From Clostridium sp. (GTDB lineage Bacteria > Bacillota > Clostridia > Clostridiales > Clostridiaceae): a DNA stretch of 64,000 nt. Of this stretch, positions 26,276 to 37,114 are shown piece by piece. The DNA is taken from contig NZ_JAGHFX010000035.1 in NCBI RefSeq assembly GCF_017888565.1, positions 23,998 through 87,997 of the forward strand, read 5' to 3'. The notes beneath the pieces were generated by a model. The model did not search any database and was not told where the DNA came from. It saw only the letters and a list, made by a program, of their open reading frames with translations. The position numbers were made by a program, and so were the translations under genes. The first letter of the stretch is position 1; each line of letters starts with the position of its first letter.

Positions 26276-26587
26276 ATGATGAAAATTATCTTAGCATGTG
26301 CAGTAGGAATGTCAACATCATTATTAGTAAATAAGATGAATGAGGCAGCAGAATCAGGAAATATTGAGGCATCAATAAAAGCTATTCCAGAAGCAGTAAT
26401 ATCTGAGCATTTAGATGAATGTGATGTTATATTACTTGGACCACAAGTAAAGTTTATGATTGATGAAATTAGGGCAATAGCTGCTCCGAAGAATATCCCA
26501 GTAGAGATCGTTCCAATGCAATTATATGGAATGATGAACGGTAAGGCAGTTTTAGAATTGGCTTTAAGTTTAAAAGGAGGTAATTAA
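26276..26587 (+). CDS. PTS lactose/cellobiose-family EIIB (third copy)
   Basis: The 103-residue protein starts at ATG 26276, with AGGAG eight bases upstream; a second ATG follows immediately. The phosphocysteine lies in LACAVGMSTS. It is the tandem duplicate of the preceding EIIB but has lost its own terminator. It leads straight into EIIC two bases later, so it is the copy fixed to the transport operon. Confidence 0.88.
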   Translation: MMKIILACAVGMSTSLLVNKMNEAAESGNIEASIKAIPEAVISEHLDECDVILLGPQVKFMIDEIRAIAAPKNIPVEIVPMQLYGMMNGKAVLELALSLKGGN

Positions 26588-26589
26588 TA

Positions 26590-27912
26590 ATGAAAAAAAT
26601 CATGGATTATATGGAAAGAAAAGTAATGCCAGTTGCTAATAAGGTTGGTAACCAAGTACATATTAGAGCTATATCAGCTGGCATGGTAAGTTTAGTAGGA
26701 ATTATTATACTTGCTTCAATGGCTACATTAGTTCAAAATCTACAAGTGGAATCATACCAAAACTTTATTACAAATACAGAAGCGGGCCAAGTAATTTGGA
26801 ATATAACACAAAATATTTGGTGGGGATGTCTTGCTATGTATGGACTATTTGTTTGTGCAACAGTTGGACAATCACTTTGGAAAAATTATGGCCATAATGG
26901 ACTAGATGGTTTATGTGTAGCATTAGCTTCATATTTTGTATTAATTCCATGGATGGCACAAGTTCCAAATGGAGAAGAAGCTCCAATTAGAGCTTTTGGA
27001 TTTATAAAATATACTAATTTTAGTGCAGATTCATTATTTAGCTGTATGATTATAGCTCTTATATCAGTTGAAATACTTCATAGATTATCACGTGTAAAAG
27101 CATTTAAAATTAAAATGCCAGATGTAGTACCAGCAGCAGTTAGTGATTCGTTCTCAAAATTAATTCCAACAATGTTAACAATAATTATATTTGCAGTTAT
27201 ATCTTATTCAATAATGAGATTTGCTAATGGTAAATCATTTAATGAATTAGTTAATTTGGCTATAACAAAGCCACTTCAAGGTTTTAGTGATAATTTAGTA
27301 ACAGCAATATTCGCACCATTTATTGTATCATTCCTATGGTTCTTTGGAATACATGGTTCAAATATTGTAGGACCAATACTTGCAGCAGTTTTATCACCAC
27401 TTGGAATGGCAAATATTGAAATGTATGCTCAAGGTGTTAGTGATTGGTCTCAATATAATACATTAACATACCAATTTATATCTTCATTCGTAAATATGGG
27501 TGGAGCATCATGTACAATAGCTTTAATAATTGCTATGTTTATTACTAATAGAAAGAGACATAAGATATTATTATCACTTGCAGGTCCTACAGGAGCATTT
27601 AATATAAATGAACCAATAATATTTGGGTTTCCAATAGTTTTAAATCCATACTTATTTATACCATTTGTTATAGGACCATCAATTATAAGTGCAGTATCTT
27701 ATTTAGCAATTAAGTTCCAATTTGTTCATCCAGTTGTAGCATCAGTTCCTTGGACAACACCACCAATATTAAATGGATTCTTGGCCACAGGTATGCACTG
27801 GACTGGAGCAGTATTGTCAATAGTTAATATTGCAATAGTTACATTGTTATATATTCCATTTATTAAATTAATAGAGAAAAACGAAGAAAAGGAATTATTG
27901 AGTAAATCATAG
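26590..27912 (+). CDS. PTS lactose/cellobiose-family EIIC
   Basis: The 440-residue sugar transport subunit has about ten hydrophobic segments. Family motifs are GIHGSNIVGPI in the middle, FNINEPIIFGFPIVLNP (the conserved NEP substrate-loop motif) and the HPVVASVPWTTPP region. It moves and phosphorylates a beta-linked disaccharide across the membrane with EIIB and EIIA. Its neighbours MupG and a GH1 enzyme suggest a MurNAc- or GlcNAc-containing saccharide or a beta-glucoside. Confidence 0.9.
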   Translation: MKKIMDYMERKVMPVANKVGNQVHIRAISAGMVSLVGIIILASMATLVQNLQVESYQNFITNTEAGQVIWNITQNIWWGCLAMYGLFVCATVGQSLWKNYGHNGLDGLCVALASYFVLIPWMAQVPNGEEAPIRAFGFIKYTNFSADSLFSCMIIALISVEILHRLSRVKAFKIKMPDVVPAAVSDSFSKLIPTMLTIIIFAVISYSIMRFANGKSFNELVNLAITKPLQGFSDNLVTAIFAPFIVSFLWFFGIHGSNIVGPILAAVLSPLGMANIEMYAQGVSDWSQYNTLTYQFISSFVNMGGASCTIALIIAMFITNRKRHKILLSLAGPTGAFNINEPIIFGFPIVLNPYLFIPFVIGPSIISAVSYLAIKFQFVHPVVASVPWTTPPILNGFLATGMHWTGAVLSIVNIAIVTLLYIPFIKLIEKNEEKELLSKS

Positions 27913-27933
27913 TGTATTCAGAAAGGACGCCAT

Positions 27934-29022
27934 ATGGGAATAGGAATTAGTATATATCCATTAAATAGTAGTACTGAAGAAAATAAATCTTATATTGAAA
28001 AGGCAGCTAGATTAGGTTATAGTAGAGTCTTTACTTCAATGCTTGAATTAGATAGTGATAAAGAAAAAGCTTTAAATCAAGTTGAAAAGTATAGGGAATT
28101 ATTAACTCTATCAAGAGATTTAGGGATGAGAGTTTTCATAGATATAAATCCTGAAGTTCTAAAAATAATCGAAATAAATCCAATGGATCTAAAATTCTTT
28201 AAGGATTTAGGAGCAACTGGACTTAGATTAGATGGAATGTTTAATGGATTTTATGAGTCAATGGTTACATTTAATAAATATAATCTAGATATAGAAGTAA
28301 ATGGTTCCTTTAATAGTGGGTATGTAAATAATATTCTAGATATAGGTTGTAAGAGGGGGAAGCTTGTGACTTGTCACAACTTCTACCCTGAAAAAGATAC
28401 TGGTTTAGGACTAGAGTATTTAAAGACTTGCCATAGTAGGCATAAATCCTTAGGGCTACACACAGCAGCTTTTGTAGATGCAACAAATGGAGGAAGATTA
28501 GGGCCATGGTTAGCTAATGATGGATTATGTACATTAGAAAAACATAGAGGAATTGATATTACAGTGCAAGCACAAGAATTATTTGCTATAGGAATAGATG
28601 ATGTAATAATAGGGAATGCTTTTGCAACTGATGAGGAATTAGAGGCTCTTGCAAATCTAGATGAAGATATAATATCCTTAAAAGTAACTCTAGAAAATGT
28701 GACAGATATAGAAAAATCGGTGTTTAATAAAATACTTCAAAATAGATGGGATGTTAGCGATTCAGTAATAAGACATACAATGGGAAGAAAAGAACTAAAG
28801 AATAAGGAAATAGAATCAACAACTAAAGAAGAAAGAATTGTTCCTATGGGAACTGTATTAATTAATAACAATAATTATTTTAATTATAAAGGAGAGGTAC
28901 TAGTAGCATGTGAAGATATTACATTAGATAATAGAAGAAATGTAATAGCAACTGTATGCGACTCTCACTTGGAATTACTAAAATATATTACATCAGGGAA
29001 AAAGTTTAAGTTGGAGGAATAG
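27934..29022 (+). CDS. mupG: MupG-type 6-phospho-N-acetylmuramidase (DUF871)
   Basis: The 362-residue cytoplasmic protein has the DUF871 layout. The N-terminal TIM barrel begins MGIGISIYPLNSSTEENKSY, with GATGLRLDG, NFYPEKDTGL and FVDATNGGRLGPWL. The ~110-residue C-terminal domain has MGRKELKNKE and the NNYFNYKGEVL region. Known MupG cleaves 6-phospho-MurNAc-GlcNAc taken up by a PTS during cell-wall recycling. Placement between EIIC and EIIA of the same operon fits that job. No MurQ etherase gene is visible in this window. Confidence 0.85.
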   Translation: MGIGISIYPLNSSTEENKSYIEKAARLGYSRVFTSMLELDSDKEKALNQVEKYRELLTLSRDLGMRVFIDINPEVLKIIEINPMDLKFFKDLGATGLRLDGMFNGFYESMVTFNKYNLDIEVNGSFNSGYVNNILDIGCKRGKLVTCHNFYPEKDTGLGLEYLKTCHSRHKSLGLHTAAFVDATNGGRLGPWLANDGLCTLEKHRGIDITVQAQELFAIGIDDVIIGNAFATDEELEALANLDEDIISLKVTLENVTDIEKSVFNKILQNRWDVSDSVIRHTMGRKELKNKEIESTTKEERIVPMGTVLINNNNYFNYKGEVLVACEDITLDNRRNVIATVCDSHLELLKYITSGKKFKLEE

Positions 29023-29023
29023 T

Positions 29024-30736
<1,713 letters not shown>

Positions 30737-30739
30737 AAT

Positions 30740-30776
30740 AAAAAATAGCTATTGCTTTTGCAATAGCTATTTTTTT
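30740..30776 (+). terminator. Terminator of the PTS/MupG operon
   Basis: A 16-bp perfect stem (AAAAAATAGCTATTGC with GCAATAGCTATTTTTT) and four-base loop, followed by Ts. Confidence 0.88.
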
Positions 30777-31363
30777 ATATAGATATGTTTATAGGGAAAA
30801 AGCAATTTAATTTAATTTTAAATCAGGATAAAATTTAAAAATGTTTTTGCTCATGAAATTACTTAAGATGGATAATATAATTGAAAAATTAAATTAAATT
30901 TAAATATTAAAAAGAATTTTAAATGGTTTATGTTTTTATTACAATTTTTTATGAAGAAAAATTTTTGTTGTAGTTAACAAAAATTATATATCTAATATTT
31001 GTTAGAGGGAATAATGTGATTTAAGAAAAAATCAATTGTAACTAAAAAATGTATGCAAGGAAAACTAATGTTTATAGTGTTTCTATTTAAAAAAGATATA
31101 GATATTGAAGTTATAAGGGTATTTAAATATAGTGATATAAAAGGAAGCGAATGGGAAAAAAGAATATATAACATAGAGAGAGCTAGAAGAAAATAATATT
31201 TTGTTAGTAATTTTAAAAATCTAAATTATTAGCAATACGGAGAAGCATACCATAGTAAGTGAGATTTTTTCTAGTAACCAGTAATTTTTATGTTAAATAT
31301 TTATAAAAATTTATATGAAATTAATTCTTATTTAACTTAAATAATTGCAACTTAAATAGTTAC
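30777..31363. other. AT-rich intergenic region, possible gene remnant
   Basis: No convincing gene. A short open stretch 31068-31196 (42 codons, ending ERARRK) has no ribosome site and could be the tail of a lost gene. No repeats matching elsewhere in the window were seen. Confidence 0.35.
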
Positions 31364-31420
31364 AAAAATAGGAAGCCTCTGCTGAATTTTTTAGTATTTA
31401 AAGGCAATCCTATTTTTTTA
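31364..31420. terminator. Hairpin, probable terminator of the 191-residue minus-strand gene
   Basis: AAAAATAGGAAGCCT pairs with AGGCAATCCTATTTTT (one mismatch) around a ~23-base loop. A and T runs on either side would let it work in both directions. Confidence 0.6.
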
Positions 31421-31471
31421 GAAAGACTTTGCTGTAAATAAATTATATGCGCTAATATAACACATTTTGAT

Positions 31472-32047
31472 TTAACAAAGAACAATAATTTTATATGGAG
31501 TAGTTTGGGCGGGGATGCTAAATGTTGTAGGACCATAAACAACAATTAGGTTTCTATTTCCAGGGTATATATTAAAAATTTGATCATTTGTTAGAATTAC
31601 TTCTGTAGATGGGCCAATGTTTAATTTTAAATTTCCATCGCTGCTCATAAGTTGCTTATTAAAATAGTCTACAGTAACATTTTCAGCTCCTGTGTTTTTA
31701 GCCATAACAATTGCACGATATTGTGGAGGATAAATAAGTACAACAGGTGCATTTGCATCGTAAAATCCCGTTACCTCGTCGCCGACTTCAATCACTACAT
31801 GATTTACGAAGTAAGTTTCTGGAGAAATTATAAAATTTACAGGCCCCATGTCCACAGTTTCTAGCGACATTAATTTATAACAGCCTGTTGATGTATCATT
31901 TTGACCTGTGTAAAAATCTTCAATCATTGTAACGGTACCACTAAAGGCTGAAAACTTTTGTACTGTGTTTTGCCTCATTGAATTGTAGGAGAAATAAGTA
32001 GATTGATTTATATGATAGGGATAAGAGAAAAATTGGTTATTATACAT
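31472..32047 (-). CDS. Uncharacterised 191-residue protein
   Basis: The start ATG at 32047 follows AAAGGAGTATTAT on the minus strand. The first ~30 residues are Asn/Tyr/Ser/Gln-rich (NNQFFSYPYHINQSTYFSYN), like a spore-coat or surface-exposed leader but with no hydrophobic signal. The remainder looks beta-rich, with two related-looking halves: ISPETYFVNHVVIEVGDEVTGFYDANAPVV and IGPSTEVILTNDQIFNIYPGNRNLIVVYGP. PPQYRAIV lies between. I do not recognise the family. A sporulation or coat role is only a guess from composition. It stands alone on its strand. Confidence 0.7.
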   Translation of the reverse strand: MYNNQFFSYPYHINQSTYFSYNSMRQNTVQKFSAFSGTVTMIEDFYTGQNDTSTGCYKLMSLETVDMGPVNFIISPETYFVNHVVIEVGDEVTGFYDANAPVVLIYPPQYRAIVMAKNTGAENVTVDYFNKQLMSSDGNLKLNIGPSTEVILTNDQIFNIYPGNRNLIVVYGPTTFSIPAQTTPYKIIVLC

Positions 32048-32216
32048 ATAATACTCCTTTATATTGATATTGTCGTAAGCATCATCAGTAATAGTATATT
32101 GGTAGATTTAAGTAGTGTTACTTAATAATTTCAATTTTAATATCCTACACTATCTAGTATGAAGAAATTAAATGAATGTATATGTAAAGTTAAAGTCAAT
32201 ATTATGTATTTAAATA

Positions 32217-32252
32217 AGAACAAGTATTCAATAGTATGAAAAGCATGTTCTT
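32217..32252. promoter_or_regulatory. Palindrome in the divergent region
   Basis: AAGAACA at 32217-32223 pairs with TGTTCTT at 32246-32252, with a further AGTAT repeat inside. It sits between the divergent 191-residue gene and the aldo-keto reductase gene, and could be an operator or a hairpin. Nothing else is evident in 32048-32345. Confidence 0.35.
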
Positions 32253-32345
32253 AAATATAAAAATAAATCTAAATATGGTATAAATAATAATAGAAAATAG
32301 TAGTAATAAATATATGAAAAATAGTTCATGGAAATAGGAGAATAT

Positions 32346-33188
32346 ATGAGATATGTAAATTTAAATAATGGGGTGAAAATGCCTATTTTAGGATTTGGGG
32401 TTTATCAAATTGAAGATTTAAAGGAATGTGAGAGATGTGTATTAGATGCAATTGAAGTAGGATATCGTTCAATTGATACTGCTCAGACATATGGTAATGA
32501 AGAAGCTGTAGGAAGAGCAATTAAAAAGTGCAATGTTCCAAGAGAAGAATTATTTATTACAACTAAAGTATGGATATCAAATGCTGGGTATGAAAAGGCG
32601 AAGATTTCTATAGAGGAATCACTTAAAAAGCTTCAGCTAGAATATTTGGATTTAGTATTAATACACGAACCTTTCAATGATTATTATGGCACATATAGAG
32701 CTATGGAAGAAATGTATAAAGGAGGAAAGATAAGAGCTATAGGAGTAAGTAATTTTTATCCAGATAGATTAGTAGATCTTATTAAATTTAATGAAGTAGT
32801 TCCAGCAATTAATCAGGTTGAAACACATCCATTTAATCAACAAGTAAAATCTAAAGAGGTTATGGATAAATATGGGGTGCAAATTGAATCTTGGGCACCA
32901 TTTGCAGAAGGAAAAAATAATATATTTACAAACGAAACCTTAAAAGAAGTAGGAGAGAAATATAATAAATCTACAGCTCAAGTTGCATTAAAATATTTAA
33001 TTCAAAGAGGTGTTATTGTTATTCCTAAGTCTGTTCATAAAGAAAGAATGATTGAGAATTTTAATATATTTGATTTTAAACTAGATGATTATGATATGAA
33101 GAAGATTGTAAAATTAGACAAAGCAGAAAGTGCTTTTTTCTCTCATTATGATCCTGATGTTGTAGAAATTTTTGCTGAATTAGATTAA
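32346..33188 (+). CDS. Aldo/keto reductase
   Basis: I place the start at ATG 32346 with GGAG five bases upstream (280 residues). An upstream in-frame ATG would put the site inside the gene. The AKR (beta/alpha)8 barrel shows [18 protein letters not shown] (catalytic Asp and Tyr), FITTKVW (Lys), LDLVLIHEP (His), [10 protein letters not shown], and the NADPH-binding [19 protein letters not shown] stretch. It reduces aldehydes or ketones with NADPH in the cytoplasm. The physiological substrate is unknown and the gene is monocistronic. Confidence 0.92.
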   Translation: MRYVNLNNGVKMPILGFGVYQIEDLKECERCVLDAIEVGYRSIDTAQTYGNEEAVGRAIKKCNVPREELFITTKVWISNAGYEKAKISIEESLKKLQLEYLDLVLIHEPFNDYYGTYRAMEEMYKGGKIRAIGVSNFYPDRLVDLIKFNEVVPAINQVETHPFNQQVKSKEVMDKYGVQIESWAPFAEGKNNIFTNETLKEVGEKYNKSTAQVALKYLIQRGVIVIPKSVHKERMIENFNIFDFKLDDYDMKKIVKLDKAESAFFSHYDPDVVEIFAELD

Positions 33189-33270
33189 TAATAATATAAA
33201 ATATGAATTTTATATACTATTAAAAAATTATGAATATGAAAAGATAATTTACTAGATTGAATTAATTATT

Positions 33271-33318
33271 ATAAAAAATAGTTAGTAATATAAATATGTA
33301 TTACTAACTATTTTTTAT
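33271..33318 (+). terminator. Terminator after the aldo/keto reductase
   Basis: A ~20-bp stem (33271-33290 with 33299-33318) with an 8-base loop. It is A/T-flanked and may act in both directions. Confidence 0.82.
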
Positions 33319-33405
33319 AGTTTAATTTTAGCAAATTAGGAACAGTTTTATTATATTTGTGATGTTATACTATAGTTACCACGTGGGGAAAGGGGCGGTG
33401 AGAAT

Positions 33406-34299
33406 TTGAATTATAATGATGCAATAGCACTATGTATTGATTACATTGAAAAAAATATTAAAAATGAATTATCACCAGAATTAATAGCTAATGAGTGTGG
33501 TTATTCTACATTTCATTTTTCAAGGGTGTTTAATATTAACAAAGGGATAACTTTAATGGAGTATGTAAAGAAAAGAAGACTTTCATTGGCAGCAGAGGAT
33601 TTGTTTAATGATAAGAAAATAATAGATATAGCTTTAGAGTATGGATTTCAAACTCATAATGGTTTTTCTAAAGCTTTCAAAAAAGAATTTGGGTTTAGTC
33701 CTACGCAGTATTTAAAGCGTATGGATAGAAATTTGGAAAAGGAATTAATACTAAAATTTGGAGGGGATTTTATGAAGCCAACTATTATTGAAAAACCTGC
33801 ATTTAAGGTTGCAGGTTATGGTATAAAAACTAATATAACTAATGGCAATTATACAAAAGATGTAGCTTCTTTTTGGATTAATTATGATGGCGAAAATTTA
33901 GAAAGCAAAATGTATCAAATATTAAATCCACCAAAACACGGTGAAGTGGGATTATGTATTCCATCAAGTGAGGATAACGGAGAAGCAACTTATATGCTTG
34001 GTGTTATAGTCAATGATTTTAACGATGTTACTGATGATATGATTACAGTAGAGGTTCCAGAAGCAACTTATGCTGTATTTACAACTCCCCCAGTTAATAC
34101 AAGTACAGAAATTGAAAATAATGAATTTGCAAATGTAATTAAACAAACATGGAAATATATATTTGAAGAATGGTTTAAAGATAGTGGATATGTATTTGAT
34201 GAAACAAAATTAGACTTTGAATACTATGATGAAAGGTGCCATCCAACTATAGGTACTGTAATGGATATTTATGTACCAGTATTAAAAAAGAGAGTATAA
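33406..34299 (+). CDS. AraC-family regulator with GyrI-like effector domain
   Basis: The 297-residue protein starts at TTG 33406 with GGGGCGGTGAG upstream. Residues ~8-110 hold two AraC helix-turn-helix units (NECGYSTFHFSRVFNINKG and ALEYGFQTHNGFSKAFKKEFGFSPTQYL). Residues ~125-297 form a GyrI-like/Rob-type small-molecule binding domain (EKPAFKVAGYGIKTN start, EYYDERCHPTIGTVMDIYVPV end). Such regulators respond to hydrophobic or cationic drugs. No transporter is adjacent, so the target is not known. Confidence 0.88.
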   Translation: MNYNDAIALCIDYIEKNIKNELSPELIANECGYSTFHFSRVFNINKGITLMEYVKKRRLSLAAEDLFNDKKIIDIALEYGFQTHNGFSKAFKKEFGFSPTQYLKRMDRNLEKELILKFGGDFMKPTIIEKPAFKVAGYGIKTNITNGNYTKDVASFWINYDGENLESKMYQILNPPKHGEVGLCIPSSEDNGEATYMLGVIVNDFNDVTDDMITVEVPEATYAVFTTPPVNTSTEIENNEFANVIKQTWKYIFEEWFKDSGYVFDETKLDFEYYDERCHPTIGTVMDIYVPVLKKRV

Positions 34300-34412
34300 A
34301 TTTTCATGTGAAAACTTAAGAAACTCATTTAAAGTAGTTAAGAAGAATGGGCCTATAAATAGTATAGGTTTCTTTGAAATAATGGGAATTTTAAATAAAT
34401 AGCTTAATATTG

Positions 34413-34450
34413 AATACTCTTACTTTGGAAACATGAGTAAGAGTATTTTT
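34413..34450 (+). terminator. Terminator-like hairpin after the AraC regulator
   Basis: AATACTCTTACT pairs with AGTAAGAGTATT around an 11-base loop, followed by Ts, ~115 bases after the stop. The surrounding 34300-34630 gap holds nothing else that I recognise. Confidence 0.75.
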
Positions 34451-34652
34451 AACTTTAAGTTTGGTAGTAATGATGATAGATATTAGTTATTTAATGGAAG
34501 GTGAAAAGATAAATCATTACACATAATACCATAATATTATAGCGTTATAATATAAAATTAAATTAATTGAAATTTTTTATGTAAATTGATTATATGTATA
34601 ATAATTGTTAATATTGTAGTAATATGAATCTTATTTAAGGAGGTGTTTTATT

Positions 34653-34977
34653 ATAAAGATTACAGCCCCGATTGAAATAGTATATATACTGTCTGCAGTA
34701 TTTGCTGTTCTGACTGCTATATTTTTAATGGGTAAAGGAAGTTCACTTATAAAAGTATATAATAATACAGAAAAAGAAGAAAAATATAAGAAGTTAAGCA
34801 GAGTTATTGGAATATGTTTTGGAATTATTGATATTTTTTTTGATCATTATTTCACTTATGAGAAATAAGTTACCGGAATGGTTTAATTTTATTTTTATAA
34901 CAGTACTTGGAATTAGTGTACTTGTTATAACAATTTTATCGTGCGTAGATATAATTTTCAAAAAATCAAATAATTAG
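34653..34977 (+). pseudogene. DUF3784-like membrane protein, decayed
   Basis: A strong AAGGAGGT site (34637-34644) is followed at the right distance by ATT-ATA instead of a start codon. The frame then encodes a hydrophobic segment (AVFAVLTAIFLMGKGSSLI) and the SKEEK-like KEEKYKKLSRVIGICFGII stretch. It runs into a T8 tract near 34837 and stops early. Removing one T restores a frame to TAG 34975-34977 with LPEWFNFIFITVLGISVLVI, the normal second half of DUF3784-type proteins. A lost start plus frameshift makes a pseudogene likely. Confidence 0.65.
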
Positions 34978-35011
34978 TCTAAATAAAGAAACTAGAAAGG
35001 TTAGGATAAAG

Positions 35012-35422
35012 ATGATAAGACCAATTGTAAAGGATATATTATTACTAGGACAGAAATCAGAACCTGCGACTAAAGCTGATATAGGAGTTATTGATGATTT
35101 AGTGGATACGTTAAGAGCAAATTTAGAGAATTGTGTTGGTATGGCTGCTAATATGATAGGAGTTAAAAAACGTATATTAGTATTTAGTATAGGCGATATA
35201 ATAGTTCCTATGGTGAATCCAGTTATATTAAAGAAAGATAAAGGCTATGAAGCAGAAGAAAGTTGTTTATCTTTAACTGGATTCAGAAAAACAATGAGAT
35301 ATGAATTAATTGAGGTAGAATATCTTGATAGAGATTTTAAGAAGCATAAACAAATATTTAATGGATTTACTGCACAAATTATTCAACATGAAGTGGATCA
35401 TTTCGATGGTATAATAATTTAA
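35012..35422 (+). CDS. Peptide deformylase-like protein, atypical active site
   Basis: The 136-residue protein has the three PDF motifs in order: GMAANMIG (43-50), EESCLSL (C85) and QHEVDH (HEVDH 126-130, two His and the catalytic Glu). The metal ligands Cys and two His are kept. The usual motif 1 GLAAxQ has Met in place of the catalytic Gln, and motif 2 has Ser for Gly (ESCLS). The short form lacks the C-terminal extension. It may be a specialised or second deformylase. The start ATG 35012 has AGAAAGGTTAGG upstream. Confidence 0.8.
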   Translation: MIRPIVKDILLLGQKSEPATKADIGVIDDLVDTLRANLENCVGMAANMIGVKKRILVFSIGDIIVPMVNPVILKKDKGYEAEESCLSLTGFRKTMRYELIEVEYLDRDFKKHKQIFNGFTAQIIQHEVDHFDGIII

Positions 35423-35485
35423 GTGATAAAAGTAATTATTATGTGATTTTTAAATTAAAAAATATTCAATAAAAAAGGAGTTATT

Positions 35486-36013
35486 ATGTCTAAAGTACGA
35501 AAAATGCTTGGAAAGGCAGATTCACCATATATTGTTTCTCTTATGAGATTAATAGAAACACAAAGTAAAAATACAATTGTAAAATGGTGCAATGACTATG
35601 CAAGGGAGCATGTTTTACCTATTTATGAAAAAGATTATCCTGAGGATTCTCGTTTAAAAAATTCATTAAATGCAGTTAATGAATACCTAGAGGGAAATAT
35701 TAAATTAACAGAAGCGAAGAAAGTAATTAAGGAAGTTCAAGTAGCTGCAAGGGAAGCAGAAGGAAATCATGCTGCACAAGCTGCAGCTAGGGCAATTGGA
35801 GCAACAACTACAACAATTAATACTATAACGAGTTCTTTAGGACTTGCATTTTATGGTGCTGCGGCAATAGCATATTCATCTATTGGTGTTAATGCTAATA
35901 GTGATGTTTATGATGAAATTGCATCAATAGAGTGCAAAAATATGGAAGATGCTTTACGTAAAGTAGCTATAATAGATGAGCCTAATCCAGCAAAAATAAA
36001 TTGGTATTGCTAA
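35486..36013 (+). CDS. Imm5-like putative immunity protein
   Basis: The 175-residue helical protein starts at ATG 35486 with AAAAAGGAG upstream. It resembles proteins annotated as putative immunity proteins with an Imm5-like domain: SLMRLIETQSKNTIVKWCNDYAREHVLP near residue 20, an Ala-rich AAREAEGNHAAQAAARAIGATT stretch near 90, and the end NPAKINWYC. No toxin gene is adjacent. It may be an orphan immunity gene or have another role, since the domain is common outside toxin loci. Confidence 0.7.
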   Translation: MSKVRKMLGKADSPYIVSLMRLIETQSKNTIVKWCNDYAREHVLPIYEKDYPEDSRLKNSLNAVNEYLEGNIKLTEAKKVIKEVQVAAREAEGNHAAQAAARAIGATTTTINTITSSLGLAFYGAAAIAYSSIGVNANSDVYDEIASIECKNMEDALRKVAIIDEPNPAKINWYC

Positions 36014-36067
36014 ATATGCAAATTTATATTACAAGATGAAGTATTGAATATGTATATTCTTTATACA

Positions 36068-36107
36068 AAAAAAGTAGCTCCTAATTGTGACTAGGTGCTA
36101 ATTTTTT
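36068..36107 (+). terminator. Terminator after the Imm5-like gene
   Basis: AAAAAAGTAGCTCCTA pairs with TAGGTGCTAATTTTTT (two mismatches) around a short loop, followed by Ts. Confidence 0.75.
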
Positions 36108-36298
36108 TGAGATTTTTCTATTAAGAATAAAATAGTAAAATTTAATTATACTGAAATAATTCAAAGTAATGAAGGAGTACATCAAGTTAGTATAGGTAAA
36201 ATTTGATAAACTAATGTATAAGGAGTATTCACAACAACTTATATTAAATGTTAAAATATAATACATAATGATTTAAGTAAGGATGTGTTGGAATAAGT

Positions 36299-37114
36299 AT
36301 GCAAAAATATAATGAATATAATCCAATGCTTGTTAATTCAGTAGTATGTACTATAGATATATTAGGATTTTCTCAAATGATAGTAGATTCATGCAACAAT
36401 GAATATGGAAACGAGCTACTTAAAGAAATTAGTTTTCTTATAAATAAAAACAAGCAATGTATAATTAAAAATAAGTATAGTGAGGGAAAAATAAAGATAT
36501 ATACTGACAATATGATTGTAGGTTATCCTATAAAAGATGATGGAGAAGAGGAATTAAATGAAATATTAGATAATGTATCAGAATATCAATTTAATTTAGC
36601 TTTAGAAGGTCTTTTTGTTAGAGGGGGAGTTAGTATAGGGGATTTTTATATAAATGAAGATATAGTTTTTGGACCAGCTCTTTTAGATGCACATTATGTT
36701 GAAAGTAATTTAGCTTGTTATCCAAGAATTGTATTGGATGATAAAACAGTAAGCAGACTTCAAAAATATATCAATAATTATGATATAGCCCCTCAACGTA
36801 ATAAAATATTAATAGATAATGATGGGCAATGGTTTTTAAATTATCTTAATACAATATTTAAATATTATACTGAATGTAATAATCAGTATGAATTTGAAAA
36901 AATGCAAATAGATTTACTTTTTAAGCATAAAGTTAAGTTAGAGGAAATGCTAGATTTACATAAAGAAAATATAAGAGTTTGGGATAAGTTTGTGTGGATA
37001 GCTAATTATCATAATTTTTTTTGTAATATAAATTTTCCAAATGAAAAACAATTAAAAATTGCTAAGAAGAATTTACTTTCATGGCCAAGAAGTATTTCAA
37101 TGAAGGATATTTAG
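36299..37114 (+). CDS. Nucleotide-cyclase-like protein of unknown function
   Basis: The 271-residue protein has a class III nucleotide-cyclase-like core. The first metal-binding-type Asp is D20 in CTIDILGFSQM and the second D70 in IYTDNMIVGYP. FVRGGVSIGDFY and VFGPALLDAHYVES follow. The C-terminal ~110 residues are helical and Trp-containing, without a known domain. No signal peptide or membrane segment is present. This family is widespread but largely uncharacterised. Cyclase activity is not shown; the fold could serve in nucleotide binding only. It is monocistronic, with a GTTGGAATAAGT leader that is a poor ribosome site. Confidence 0.6.
   Translation: MQKYNEYNPMLVNSVVCTIDILGFSQMIVDSCNNEYGNELLKEISFLINKNKQCIIKNKYSEGKIKIYTDNMIVGYPIKDDGEEELNEILDNVSEYQFNLALEGLFVRGGVSIGDFYINEDIVFGPALLDAHYVESNLACYPRIVLDDKTVSRLQKYINNYDIAPQRNKILIDNDGQWFLNYLNTIFKYYTECNNQYEFEKMQIDLLFKHKVKLEEMLDLHKENIRVWDKFVWIANYHNFFCNINFPNEKQLKIAKKNLLSWPRSISMKDI

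Noticed and set aside
31068..31196. Short frame of 42 codons in the 30.8-31.4 kb gap as a gene
   Set aside because: No ribosome-binding site, no recognisable motif and surrounding stops; kept only as a possible remnant.
34820..34880. Programmed frameshift at the T8 run in the DUF3784-like gene
   Set aside because: The start codon is also lost, so decay is the simpler explanation; I have no evidence for recoding.
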